A DNA stretch of 26,031 nucleotides from JAVZLH01 sp049700435 (GCA_049700435.1 JBNAVK010000018.1:1-26031), one strand, 5' to 3'; positions 14,705 to 22,411 are shown, counted from the first letter of the stretch. Made by a program: numbers and translations. Notes: generated by a model from the sequence alone, not told the origin.

Positions 14705-15930
14705 GGCATCTTGACCAGCGATTCTAGGCTTAACTTTCGAACTTTACCGTTCTTGTCTACGTGTTCCACATGAATTGGTAAGCCCACGGTTCCGCCTATC
14801 TTTATTTTTTCTCTTGCAAGCATAAACATTTCAAGAGGGTTGACTGCTGCCTCTGGCGGGAAGACTCCCTTTAACTTTATTTTGCCAAGAGCCATAAGCA
14901 TTGTTCCAAGGGCTGCCGGCACACCGGTTCCTTCACGCATACCCATCCCTCTTGAAGACATGGAAAACACATACGTGTTTGGTTCGCCCCCTTTTCTTCC
15001 TTTAACAACTATTTTTAGGCATCCCATGGGCTCGGTTATTCCTGCTTCTTTTAGAAGTTTTGGTCTTTGGTGCAATGCAAAGGCAACTGCAAAATCAAGG
15101 GGAGCTATTTTTTGCCCGTTTACCTCTATGGGCTCTTCACTTGTCATGCCTAGTCTAACGACGCCTTTAATGAGTTCAGCGTAGGCTGGGGGTAAAACCA
15201 GCCCAAGGTTTGTAACGCGCTTAACACCCTTAATGTACTTTGGGAGAGTTATAGTTTCAGGATGAGGGTAGGCGTAAACTCTATACGTTCCAACATCCGG
15301 AAATTCCGCATCCTCTTCTAGGGCTTTTCCACTTTCTTCCAGAACCTTAACAGTTTTGAACCGACCGTCGAGGAAAACTGGAACAGGTATTATCATGGAA
15401 TGTATTCTATGCTTGACAACAGCTGGTCCTTCAGTTTCCTCTCCGCCGTGGGCATGGTAAATGTCTATTGAGTCAACATCATCTAAAAGCATGTCAGCAC
15501 AAAATCTAACAAGAACGTTTGCTATTCCAGGAGAACTCCCCATGCCTATGAGGGCTGCTATTCCAGTCTTCTTTGCATCTGCATCCATCTTTAAAAGCTC
15601 CTCAGTTGCATCAACATCATCGCAAATGTCCACGTGATTTACTCCGGCATTAATTGAAGCTCTTAAAACAATGGGAGCAAACTTGTAGAATGGGCCAACA
15701 CAACTTAGCACTACGTCTGAGCCTTTTATTACGTTCTTTAAACTCTTTGAATCTGTAACGTTAACTTTGACAGCTGAAACTTCCTTTAAGCCGATTTCTG
15801 AAGCAAGCTTTTTCGCTTGGTCAAAGTTGACGTCTCCTATGGTTATTTCTGAAAACATTTTGCTTCCAGCAAGAATCCTTACAGCCATACTTCCAATTGT
15901 TCCAGCTCCACCAAGAACTGTGACCTTCAT
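14701..15930 (-). CDS. Saccharopine dehydrogenase-fold NAD(P)-dependent oxidoreductase
   Basis: 409 residues from the ATG at 15930. An upstream TTG at 15963 would fall inside the AT-rich promoter, whereas the ATG has GTGGA about 5 bases before it. The N-terminal Rossmann domain starts at once with VTVLGGAGTIGSMAV (GxGxxG type), then ITIGDVN with an acidic residue at the end of strand 2, favouring NAD, and VLSCVGPFY. GMGSSPGIANVLV and the C-terminal alpha/beta domain match the saccharopine dehydrogenase/lysine 6-dehydrogenase/carboxynorspermidine synthase group. No lysine biosynthesis genes are near. It overlaps the FGGY kinase by four bases and is divergent from the MFS transporter, so it may oxidise the transported carbohydrate or its product. 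Substrate unknown. Confidence 0.8.
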   Translation of the reverse strand: MKVTVLGGAGTIGSMAVRILAGSKMFSEITIGDVNFDQAKKLASEIGLKEVSAVKVNVTDSKSLKNVIKGSDVVLSCVGPFYKFAPIVLRASINAGVNHVDICDDVDATEELLKMDADAKKTGIAALIGMGSSPGIANVLVRFCADMLLDDVDSIDIYHAHGGEETEGPAVVKHRIHSMIIPVPVFLDGRFKTVKVLEESGKALEEDAEFPDVGTYRVYAYPHPETITLPKYIKGVKRVTNLGLVLPPAYAELIKGVVRLGMTSEEPIEVNGQKIAPLDFAVAFALHQRPKLLKEAGITEPMGCLKIVVKGRKGGEPNTYVFSMSSRGMGMREGTGVPAALGTMLMALGKIKLKGVFPPEAAVNPLEMFMLAREKIKIGGTVGLPIHVEHVDKNGKVRKLSLESLVKMP

Positions 15931-15960
15931 AATTCCACACTCAATCTGAAGTATTCCTAT

Positions 15961-15974
15961 CAAATATTATTTAG
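15961..15974 (-). promoter_or_regulatory. Possible TATA region for the dehydrogenase-kinase transcript
   Basis: Minus-strand AT-rich segment TAAATAATATTTGA lies about 31-44 bases upstream of the chosen ATG at 15930. It fits a box A with transcription starting near 15941. The 103-base gap to the divergent MFS transporter would then hold the promoters of both directions, allowing shared regulation. Confidence 0.35.
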
Positions 15975-16033
15975 GTTTTATGCGTGGGCTATAACAGTAA
16001 AGCATATCAACCTAAAGCTTCAAAACAAAATAC

Positions 16034-17281
16034 ATGAGCGCTAAATTCCCTGTCTATCCTTATCGTTGGGTTGTTCTTTTCACGTACATGCTTGTTGCAG
16101 TTGTCTCACAGATATTATGGTTAAATTTCGCCCCGATAACAACTCCTATAATGACAACATTATTCGGAGTGACCGAATCAGATGTTGGACTTTTATCCAT
16201 GGTTTGGCCGTTGCTATTCATACCGGTTTCTGTTCCGGCTGGAATACTAATCGACAAGAAAGGTTTTAAGCTTGCAGTATCAATCGGCGCATCAATAATG
16301 GCTCTTTTCGCGGTTCTTCGAATATTCTCGGGAGAAAACTTCATCATGCTGCTTCTTTTCCAATCATGTGTGGCTCTTGGTCAACCCTTTATTTTCAACG
16401 CAGTATCAAAACTTGTAACCCTGTGGTTTCCTTTTGAAGAACGCGCCCTTGCCACCGGGCTCGGAATAATGGGACAGTACGTTGGAATGATAGCTGCCTT
16501 AACTCTTACTCCCTTCCTTGTGCCAACACCTGACATGAGCTTATTGAGGAATATGTTGACAATCTATGCAGTCATTGCTGTTGTAGGAGCCTTACTCTTC
16601 GTGATTTTAGCTAAGGAAAAACCGATTTCTTGCTTAGAAACCCCAAAGGAAGAAGTTAGTGCTGCATTCTCCATTAGGGATATTGGAAAATTCTGGAAAA
16701 ACAGAGATTTCGTAATACTTGAAGTATTGTTCTTCATTGGAGTTGGGCTTTTCACGGCATTACTTACATGGCTTGAAGCAATATTAGTGTCAAGGGGCAT
16801 ATCCGTAACAGACGCCGGCCTCATCGGCGGGCTGATAATCGTCGGAGGCATCATCGGATCACTTGTTATCCCCGGAATCTCTGACAAAATTAAACGTAGA
16901 AAGCCGTTTATAGTGGTGAATTTAGCAGTTGCGGCATTGGCGCTTTTCCTCTTAGCAGAAGGTGCAGATTTCCTACTTCTAGCATCTGTTGGGTTTGTTT
17001 TGGGATTTTTCTTGATGTCAGCCTTGCCGATAGGTCTCGAAATGTCTGCTGAGATTGTAGGGTCAGCCCTTGCTGGCAGTGCCTCAAGTCTCCTTTGGCT
17101 TTTCTCTCAGGCTGGTTCAGTTATATTCATAATGGTTATGGACTCTATAAAATCGGCGACAATGAGTGCTTACCCCTTAAACCCCTACTACCTGTCAGTT
17201 ATATCCATTCTAATTTTCGATGTCATTGCACTTATACTATGTTTAATGCTTAAAGAGGTCAAACATGAACAGAAAGTCTAA
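16034..17281 (+). CDS. MFS transporter, 12 helices
   Basis: 415 residues with twelve hydrophobic helices in two halves. The cytoplasmic loop between helices 2 and 3 carries GILIDKKGFKLAVSIGA, the MFS motif A region (G-x-x-x-D-R/K-x-G-x-K/R). The corresponding loop of the second half has GISDKIKRRKPF. The helix 1 region WLNFAPITTPIMTTLFGVTESDVGLLSM is similar to FLVCR/SLC49-like and some sugar-acid transporters, but this does not fix the cargo. The ATG is not preceded by a ribosome binding site, so the message may be leaderless. It is divergent from the dehydrogenase-kinase-RLP genes and its stop overlaps that of the aldolase gene. By position it is the best candidate for importing the substrate of the pathway. 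Confidence 0.88.
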   Translation: MSAKFPVYPYRWVVLFTYMLVAVVSQILWLNFAPITTPIMTTLFGVTESDVGLLSMVWPLLFIPVSVPAGILIDKKGFKLAVSIGASIMALFAVLRIFSGENFIMLLLFQSCVALGQPFIFNAVSKLVTLWFPFEERALATGLGIMGQYVGMIAALTLTPFLVPTPDMSLLRNMLTIYAVIAVVGALLFVILAKEKPISCLETPKEEVSAAFSIRDIGKFWKNRDFVILEVLFFIGVGLFTALLTWLEAILVSRGISVTDAGLIGGLIIVGGIIGSLVIPGISDKIKRRKPFIVVNLAVAALALFLLAEGADFLLLASVGFVLGFFLMSALPIGLEMSAEIVGSALAGSASSLLWLFSQAGSVIFIMVMDSIKSATMSAYPLNPYYLSVISILIFDVIALILCLMLKEVKHEQKV

Positions 17282-17967
17282 ATCTTAAACACCTTAAATT
17301 TCCTTCTTAAAGCCTCCAAATCTATGTTTCCGCTTTCGGTAAGAAGTTTTTTCTTTAACGCTTCCCAACTGATGGCTTCGCGTCCAGCAAGCATTATAGC
17401 CGTATACTGTAGTTTGGCGCATTCTTCAACCATCCTGTTTAGGAGACATGCTTCCTCTATTGTTGGGCCAACTGTTATAATTCCATGATTTTCCAAAATG
17501 ACAGCGTTGTATTCCATAATGCTTTTCTGGACGGCCTCCGCCAGCTCTTTTGAACCTGGAAGTTTAAATGGAACTATTGGGACTCCGTTTGGAACATGTG
17601 TAAACATTTCTACCTGCAAAGGTATAATCTCGATTCCTGCAATTCCAAAGGCTGTTGCAGTAGGGGCATGTGAATGCACTACTCCGTTAACGTCTGGGCG
17701 AACTCGGTAAATCGCCGTATGCATAGGGGTTTCCAGAGAAGGGTTCAGTTTTCCCTCAACCTTGTTCCCCTCGAGATCCACGATGATTAGGTCTTCTGGA
17801 TTCAAAAAGCCCATACATACGCCTGAAGGTTTTATGAGGATTTTATCTGTGTTTGGAATACGGGCGCTGATGTTGCCTTCTGCTTCAACAACCAAACCTT
17901 GGCTGTATAACTCCCTTCCAACTCTAACAAGTCTATCCCTGAGACCGCCAACAACATCCTCGTCCAT
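17278..17967 (-). CDS. Class II aldolase/adducin family (FucA/AraD/MtnB-like)
   Basis: 229 residues from the ATG at 17967. GGTGA lies 8 bases upstream and a TATA box at 18006-18013 places transcription just before it, so a longer frame back to 18105 is unlikely. The family signatures are EGNISARI, KPSG, the acidic SLETPMH loop, the zinc ligands in VVHSHAPTA and the third His in ILENHGIITVG. Members cleave or form aldols (L-fuculose-phosphate aldolase), epimerise (AraD) or dehydrate (MtnB). The sequence does not separate these. It sits next to the MFS gene and close to the RLP, kinase and dehydrogenase, so it may act last, splitting a phosphorylated ketose into dihydroxyacetone phosphate and an aldehyde. 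Confidence 0.88.
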   Translation of the reverse strand: MDEDVVGGLRDRLVRVGRELYSQGLVVEAEGNISARIPNTDKILIKPSGVCMGFLNPEDLIIVDLEGNKVEGKLNPSLETPMHTAIYRVRPDVNGVVHSHAPTATAFGIAGIEIIPLQVEMFTHVPNGVPIVPFKLPGSKELAEAVQKSIMEYNAVILENHGIITVGPTIEEACLLNRMVEECAKLQYTAIMLAGREAISWEALKKKLLTESGNIDLEALRRKFKVFKI

Positions 17968-18005
17968 TTTAGATTTCACCATGAAGATTATTCTGAGCAT
18001 GCATG

Positions 18006-18013
18006 TATAAAAC
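18006..18013 (-). promoter_or_regulatory. TATA box of the class II aldolase gene
   Basis: Minus-strand GTTTTATA, 39-46 bases upstream of the aldolase ATG at 17967. Transcription about 25 bases downstream would begin near 17985, leaving an 18-base leader that includes GGTGA. This shows that the aldolase is its own transcription unit and supports the shorter start. Confidence 0.5.
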
Positions 18014-18150
18014 AGTTGATGTTTAAACTTGTATCCCAAAGCTTTCGCCAAAAAAGAAAGAAATTTTGTTTTCAAAATCTGCGAGTATGGCATGGTTTGC
18101 AACAACTGCTCCCCGTTATTTTTACATTAAAATGCCACCGTGTTAAAGGG

Positions 18151-18525
18151 TTAATCCTTGGTTTTTTGTTTCTCTCTAACTCTGGTTCTCTTCAGTTTTT
18201 GCTCTTCAGTTGCGTGTGCCTTGTGTAATTCCTTCATGTACCATCCTCGCTCCCTCGCATAGTGGAGGCTTATGATTATGCCTGTGCATAATAAAACAAT
18301 GCCTATTGATGTTAGCGTTAAGCCAAGTAGGCTGTATGGATGCTGTGTAATGTGATAGGGAATTATTAGGAACCATTCTGGGTTTTCGACTGTTATAACT
18401 ATTTCAAGGAGTCCTCCAATAAAGAAGATGGCGCCTACTATGGTTATTAGGTATCCAACAGTTTCATTGTGCCTTGATTCCTCCGCTTTTTCATGAAGGT
18501 ACTCGCTAAAAAGCATTGGATTCAC
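18151..18525 (-). CDS. Small two-helix membrane protein with basic tail
   Basis: 124 residues from a GTG start. An ATG nine bases later is an alternative. A charged N-terminus (FSEYLHEKAEESRHNE) is followed by two hydrophobic segments (about 23-45 and 64-88), with a short loop of Trp/Pro/His between them. The C-terminal 35 residues are strongly basic (EEQKLKRTRVREKQKTKD), probably cytoplasmic. I do not recognise a family or catalytic residues. It lies 183 bases upstream of the aldolase gene on the same strand, but the aldolase has its own promoter, so a functional link is doubtful. Confidence 0.6.
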   Translation of the reverse strand: MNPMLFSEYLHEKAEESRHNETVGYLITIVGAIFFIGGLLEIVITVENPEWFLIIPYHITQHPYSLLGLTLTSIGIVLLCTGIIISLHYARERGWYMKELHKAHATEEQKLKRTRVREKQKTKD

Positions 18526-18631
18526 ATTTGGAGCACGGTTTTAGTCGTCTATAAGGTTTATTGCAGCTTTCGAATAGCAAATATGGCTTAAACCAGAGAA
18601 GCTTATATCGAGATTTCGCATCTATAGCCTA

Positions 18632-19303
18632 GTGGTTCAGATGCCGCTTAAAGATGAATGCGGAATCTGCGGCAGAGTTCTATCAATTAGATACCTTAGG
18701 CAATGCCAGAGGTGTGGACGGCTACATTGTTTTGATTGTATGGTTCCAGATGTTGCCACAGGAGACCCAACGAGAATGTTATGTCTAAACTGTGCTCGAA
18801 AAATTGTTTCACCAAAAACCGTTTCGAAATATGATAGGCTCGGAAGTTACTTAAAGTTTAGAGCTGCGTTTACCAATATGGTTAAGCTTCCATTGGCGAA
18901 GATTGATGGAATAATAGGCGACAACCTTCCCATAAGCGCATACCGCAGCGAAGCATGGTGGAATAATTCGCCGAACAACGCACATGCGAGGGCTTGGCTA
19001 GAGGCAGGATGGGAGACGCAAGAGGTAAACTTGAAGGATGGCTACGTGGTTTTCAAAAAGGTAAAAAGCATAAACGAACCAAAACGGAAAAAGTCTTCAC
19101 ATGCTGAGGTCAAAAAACCCTTCACTCCGGTTCCAGCGCGATTTCCAAAACCTAGAAAACCATCAAAAACAAAAATTTCGAAGCTTTACGCTAGAATTAA
19201 AAATTTGGAGCGCCAAAGAGCTTCCATGCCGCAATATCGCGGAAGCTTTAAGCCAAAGCCAAGACACGAGAAGGAACTCTTTAAGCCAAATGAGAAACCG
19301 TAA
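18632..19303 (+). CDS. Zinc-finger protein with DUF7662-like domain
   Basis: 223 residues from GTG (18632). An ATG nine bases later is equally possible. The N-terminus has a treble-clef or FYVE/LIM-like cluster of Cys/His pairs within residues 10-55 (CGIC, CQRCGRLHCFDC, CLNC) that would bind two zinc ions. Residues about 65-145 resemble DUF7662: YDRLGSYLKF, KIDGIIGDNLPISAYRSEAW, then HARAWLEAGW and GYVVFKK. The last 75 residues are Lys/Pro-rich and probably unstructured. A TATA-like CTTATAT (18602-18608) is about 25 bases before the start and no ribosome binding site is visible, so the message may be leaderless. The role is unknown. The zinc cluster and basic tail suggest nucleic-acid binding. 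Confidence 0.65.
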   Translation: MVQMPLKDECGICGRVLSIRYLRQCQRCGRLHCFDCMVPDVATGDPTRMLCLNCARKIVSPKTVSKYDRLGSYLKFRAAFTNMVKLPLAKIDGIIGDNLPISAYRSEAWWNNSPNNAHARAWLEAGWETQEVNLKDGYVVFKKVKSINEPKRKKSSHAEVKKPFTPVPARFPKPRKPSKTKISKLYARIKNLERQRASMPQYRGSFKPKPRHEKELFKPNEKP

Positions 19304-19336
19304 TAAGAACCAAAAAGAAATTTTATCTATCACCCT

Positions 19337-19345
19337 CTTAAAGAA
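19337..19345 (+). promoter_or_regulatory. Possible TATA box of the tRNA-Gly gene
   Basis: CTTAAAGAA lies 28-36 bases upstream of the mature tRNA 5' end, at the position expected for an archaeal box A if transcription begins a few bases before the tRNA. Confidence 0.35.
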
Positions 19346-19372
19346 TAAACATAATTGCATGTAGATGGGCGG

Positions 19373-19470
19373 GCGGTCGTCGTCTAGTCTGGTTTAGGAC
19401 ACAGAAGCCAAAAGGCTGTGGAAGCCTTCCAAGCCTGCGATCCCGGGTTCGAATCCCGGCGACCGCACCA
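19373..19470 (+). tRNA. tRNA-Gly(TCC) with a 19-base noncanonical intron at 29/30
   Basis: The acceptor stem is GCGGTCG (19373-19379) with CGACCGC (19460-19466), followed by discriminator A and an encoded CCA. The D arm is GTCT/GGAC with GG in the loop. The T arm is CCGGG-TTCGAAT-CCCGG. The anticodon arm closes only if 19405-19423 is removed: CAG joins GC to give stem CAGGC/GCCTG around loop CTTCCAA, with anticodon TCC at 19428-19430. The intron forms a bulge-helix-bulge: outer AGG/CCT, central ACAC with GTGG (three pairs and one A-G mismatch), 3-base bulges AGA and AAG, and inner hairpin AGCC-AAAA-GGCT. Cutting after the second base of each bulge gives exactly this mature tRNA. It is read by the archaeal splicing endonuclease. 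Confidence 0.9.
19405..19423 (+). other. tRNA intron (position 29/30), bulge-helix-bulge
   Basis: 19 bases lying within the 5' strand of the anticodon stem. The normal position for archaeal tRNA introns is 37/38, beside the anticodon. Cleavage points are predicted after 19404 and after 19423. The inner hairpin has a 4-base stem and an AAAA loop. Confidence 0.8.
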
Positions 19471-19487
19471 ATAGTAGACTGAGAGCA

Positions 19488-19609
19488 AAAACCTAGAGGG
19501 GGTATCCAATTTAGCAGTTTTCAGCCTAGCCAAAATTGACATTTCAGAGACTGCAGAAAACTAGAGGGGATAGGCACTGTATTGGCTGTTTTCGAAGCCA
19601 AAAATGCCA
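19488..19609. repeat. Imperfect direct repeat of about 50 bases
   Basis: Two related copies, about 19488-19540 and 19557-19609, share the ordered blocks CTAGAGGGG, a GTTTTC-containing stretch and AGCCAAAA, with substitutions and a one-base indel between them. They fill most of the 200-base gap between the tRNA and the acylase gene. No open frame or known element is recognised. They may be a degenerate duplication, or transcript-end structures of the convergent genes. Confidence 0.45.
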
Positions 19610-19670
19610 GAAAATGTCTTTGTCATTTTTGTGCAATAAAAAATAGGGAGTTTGTTGGTTTTCTAATTTT

Positions 19671-21686
19671 CTATTTGATGTATGGCAGAACCGTTACGGA
19701 CTCTCTTACTTCCCAGATGCTTGAAAATCTAAGCAAGACTGGTTTGTAGGTCCATGTTTCGTAAAGTGGCAGTTGATCATAGGCATGTGGGCTGACGACA
19801 ATCTTGCCGTCTACAAGGTGTATGAATCCGCTTTGGCCGGGCGGTATAACGTTTACTGCTTTTGGCGGCTTAAGCCAGTTCCATCTNNNNNNNNNNNNNN
19901 NNNNNNNNNNNNNNNNNNNNNNNNNNNNNNNNNNNNNNNNNNNNNNNNNNNNNNNNNNNNNNNNNNNNNNNNNNNNNNNNNNNNNNAGATCCATTATTCT
20001 TTTGACTCTGTGACCTTGGCCCCATTGGGCGTCTGATTCCGCATAGGGCCAGTTTGCTATTGGTTTGTTGTTCCAGTTGGCAAGCCAGCCCTGCTTGGGG
20101 TTGATGCATTTGGGCATTTCCTCAAAGCCCGTGAGTCTAACCCATTCTTCTTCGCCTGTTCCCCATAATGGCAGTCTGTCATCTATTGGTCTTCCATCCT
20201 TGCCTGTTGTTGGCTTTATTGGGAAGGTGCCAGCGTGCCAGTAACCTATGTTTCCCATGCGGTCTATCCAGTAAAAGTTGTGGGATGGCTGCACCGTTTT
20301 AACCGCGTCTTGGAAATCCCATATGTTCTTTGCCTCTTGGAAGAGCATCCAGCCTTCTTCTGCTGCAAGCTCATTCTTGTAGTATGGCGTCTTCATGGCG
20401 AAAGCTAAGTGGTTTGCTTCATCCCAAGCGAAAACCGGACCATGTACGGTACGGTAAACAAGCTTATCCTCCCACGTTTGCTTCTTGTATCCGTATATTC
20501 TCTCCGTCCTAACTTCCATCGGAACCCATTCACCATTATACCAGTATTCAGTGTGATTTGATGGATTTAGAACCTCAATGTAAGTATCCATGACATCTGA
20601 ACCTCCGGTTGTCGATGTCCAAGCGCCATATTCGCTTACGCCAATCAAAATGAACGGTCCCTGAGGCATCATCATGCCCACAGCATCGATCCCCGCACCG
20701 TGCAACCCAACCTCTAAAACTATCTGCGGTATTGACTGCCCCATCTGTGGACCGCCGACTTGAAGGGCGTTTCCACTTTGCGATTTTTTGGGACTAACCA
20801 TCCAAGCGTTGCTTCCAAACTTTGTCGGTATACCCAACGAATCGAAAAGCTGGGCAATTTTTTCCTCGGATTCCTTATATTTTTGATAAACTTGGCTTAT
20901 GCTGCTTGGGAAATTAAACTGGAAGCTTGTGGAACTTGAGCATTTTGGCGTATAGCAGCCATCCTCGCTTGGTATGGTCACTTCTGCTCCTGGGTCATTC
21001 TGCGGAAAGAGGTCATTGAAAATTAGCCAACCTAATTCATAACCATGCTGGGCTGTCAGAGCTTGTAGGGCTGCTGCATATTCGAGTTCGGAGCCTCCGC
21101 AACCGCCAAATCTCCAAGCCATCATGACGGTAATGGCTGCGCAGTCTTCGACTGTAAAGGGCTCAATTGGCAAAAGGCCATCTGAGGTGACAGCTCCAGG
21201 AAGGTATTCCAATGGAATCATCGAGTAGTCGCCGAATAGAGCCTTAATCTTAGCTTGAGTAATGTAGAGGTTTATGCCATCCACATAGGCTTCCATCATT
21301 TCCTTTAAACGTGCTTCTGGTTTTGTGGGCACCCACTTCTCATAAATTTCTCTAAGCTCTTCTCTGCTGTATCCCCACTTTCTAATTTCATAGTCTTGCT
21401 CTATTGTGGCTAACCCGAACTCGGCGAGGTTTCCAAACGCTGATCTTCTAAATACATCGGCTTGCCAAAGCCTGTCCTGAGCCATAGCGTAGCCGCAGCC
21501 AAAAGCTAATCCCTCTTTAGACCGTGCGAAAATGTGTGGAACGCCGTAATTATCCCTAATAATGGTGACAAGCTCACAGCCGAACTGAATGCTGGTTATA
21601 TTACTGCCTTTTACAGGAGCAACGGCATTAACAGAGAGTATCAAAAGCATTGCAGTAAAAGCGGCGACACTGCATATTCTAAACAT
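19671..21686 (-). CDS. Penicillin acylase family N-terminal-nucleophile hydrolase (secreted), with assembly gap
   Basis: About 671 residues including 100 N. The ATG at 21686 has AGGAG 6 bases upstream and starts directly with a signal peptide (MFRICSVAAFTAMLLILSV). A TTG at 21716 is less likely. The alpha chain has RDNYGVPHIFA and GYAMAQDRLWQ. The beta chain would begin at Ser292 in GSNAWMVSPKKSQSGNAL, the serine exposed by self-cleavage that acts as nucleophile in S45 enzymes. TSTTGGSDVMD and PSHNFYWIDRMGNIGYWHAG follow. After the gap the same frame reads a plausible C-terminus. The family hydrolyses amide bonds, as in penicillins, acyl-homoserine lactones and cyclic peptides. The true length depends on the gap, and typical members have 750-850 residues. 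Confidence 0.85.
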   Translation of the reverse strand: MFRICSVAAFTAMLLILSVNAVAPVKGSNITSIQFGCELVTIIRDNYGVPHIFARSKEGLAFGCGYAMAQDRLWQADVFRRSAFGNLAEFGLATIEQDYEIRKWGYSREELREIYEKWVPTKPEARLKEMMEAYVDGINLYITQAKIKALFGDYSMIPLEYLPGAVTSDGLLPIEPFTVEDCAAITVMMAWRFGGCGGSELEYAAALQALTAQHGYELGWLIFNDLFPQNDPGAEVTIPSEDGCYTPKCSSSTSFQFNFPSSISQVYQKYKESEEKIAQLFDSLGIPTKFGSNAWMVSPKKSQSGNALQVGGPQMGQSIPQIVLEVGLHGAGIDAVGMMMPQGPFILIGVSEYGAWTSTTGGSDVMDTYIEVLNPSNHTEYWYNGEWVPMEVRTERIYGYKKQTWEDKLVYRTVHGPVFAWDEANHLAFAMKTPYYKNELAAEEGWMLFQEAKNIWDFQDAVKTVQPSHNFYWIDRMGNIGYWHAGTFPIKPTTGKDGRPIDDRLPLWGTGEEEWVRLTGFEEMPKCINPKQGWLANWNNKPIANWPYAESDAQWGQGHRVKRIMDXXXXXXXXXXXXXXXXXXXXXXXXXXXXXXXXXXRWNWLKPPKAVNVIPPGQSGFIHLVDGKIVVSPHAYDQLPLYETWTYKPVLLRFSSIWEVRESVTVLPYIK
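19887..19986. other. Assembly gap of 100 N
   Basis: Exactly one hundred N bases inside the acylase gene, the conventional length for a scaffold gap of unknown size. The sequence missing here includes part of the beta chain between QGHRVKRIMD and RWNWLKPPK. Confidence 0.98.
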
Positions 21687-21738
21687 TTTTCTCCTAATCA
21701 AAATCTCCTCTCCCAAAACAAGATACGCTGGACAGAAT

Positions 21739-21748
21739 ATTTATAAAT
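21739..21748 (-). promoter_or_regulatory. TATA box of the acylase gene
   Basis: The minus-strand segment ATTTATAAAT lies 53-62 bases upstream of the ATG at 21686. Transcription would begin near 21717, giving a leader of about 30 bases with the AGGAG ribosome binding site. The upstream TTG at 21716 would lie at the very start of that message. Confidence 0.45.
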
Positions 21749-21799
21749 TGTGAAGAAATCTTCTATCAGAACACGCTAGGCATTCATACAAAACATAAT

Positions 21800-22411
21800 T
21801 CAGTGCGGCAATGCCGCTATCGCAGCTATAGTAAACGGGGCGATTAGGCTAAGCACAAAACCGCTTAAGAATGTGATTATTAAGGAGTCTGAGCCGCAAT
21901 ACCGCACTATAACGGGCAATGTTGTGTCCATGGCTGTTGCCCCTCCAGAGGCTATTGGCGCGTATTTTCCAGCCTTAACCAAAAGAGGAATCGCCAGAAT
22001 GGTGAATAATTCTCTTAAGAAGTTCGCTGCAAAACCCAATGCTCCGAATTCCGCTCCGAAAAGCTGTCCTGCGAGGGGTCCAGCCAAAGTGTACCATCCG
22101 AATCCTGCGCTAACCGCCATGGAGCCCACGAGGTTTATGCCTAAAATGTATCCGCCAACTAAACCGCCGAGAATGCTGCCCACGGCTATTGATAAGGGGA
22201 CAACGAAGATTTTCCAGCCAGTTTTTCTAAGGTTGGCTGCGGCTTGTTTATCTGCTCCGAAAGCGAAACCCATCACGAACAATAGCAGAAGGAGGGAAAA
22301 ATTGAATAGGTAATCTGATACCCAACTGCTGGGAAAAGCTGGTCCGTAATTGTTGTTCGCATAGCCAGCCGCTATTCCAAACACTAATGCAGTTAGGATA
22401 TATTTTATCAT
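21800..22411 (-). CDS. LysO-type exporter, C-terminal domain as separate protein
   Basis: 203 residues with about six hydrophobic helices and the conserved core of the DUF340/LysO family: SAGFGWYTLAGPL, then FAANFLRELFTILAIPLL and GGATAMDTTLPVIVRYCGSD. In E. coli LysO (about 299 residues) this domain is fused to an N-terminal half and exports lysine. Here the N-terminal half is the neighbouring gene, and the two overlap by four bases (ATGA), so they should be made together and form one transporter. The cargo is probably a basic amino acid, by family only. Confidence 0.85.
   Translation of the reverse strand: MIKYILTALVFGIAAGYANNNYGPAFPSSWVSDYLFNFSLLLLLFVMGFAFGADKQAAANLRKTGWKIFVVPLSIAVGSILGGLVGGYILGINLVGSMAVSAGFGWYTLAGPLAGQLFGAEFGALGFAANFLRELFTILAIPLLVKAGKYAPIASGGATAMDTTLPVIVRYCGSDSLIITFLSGFVLSLIAPFTIAAIAALPH

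Noticed and set aside
15931..15963. Longer start (TTG) for the dehydrogenase
   Set aside because: It falls in the AT-rich promoter, and the Rossmann fold begins directly after the ATG at 15930.
17968..18105. Longer N-terminus for the class II aldolase
   Set aside because: The extra 46 residues do not belong to the family, contain the TATA box, and the ATG at 17967 has a good ribosome binding site.
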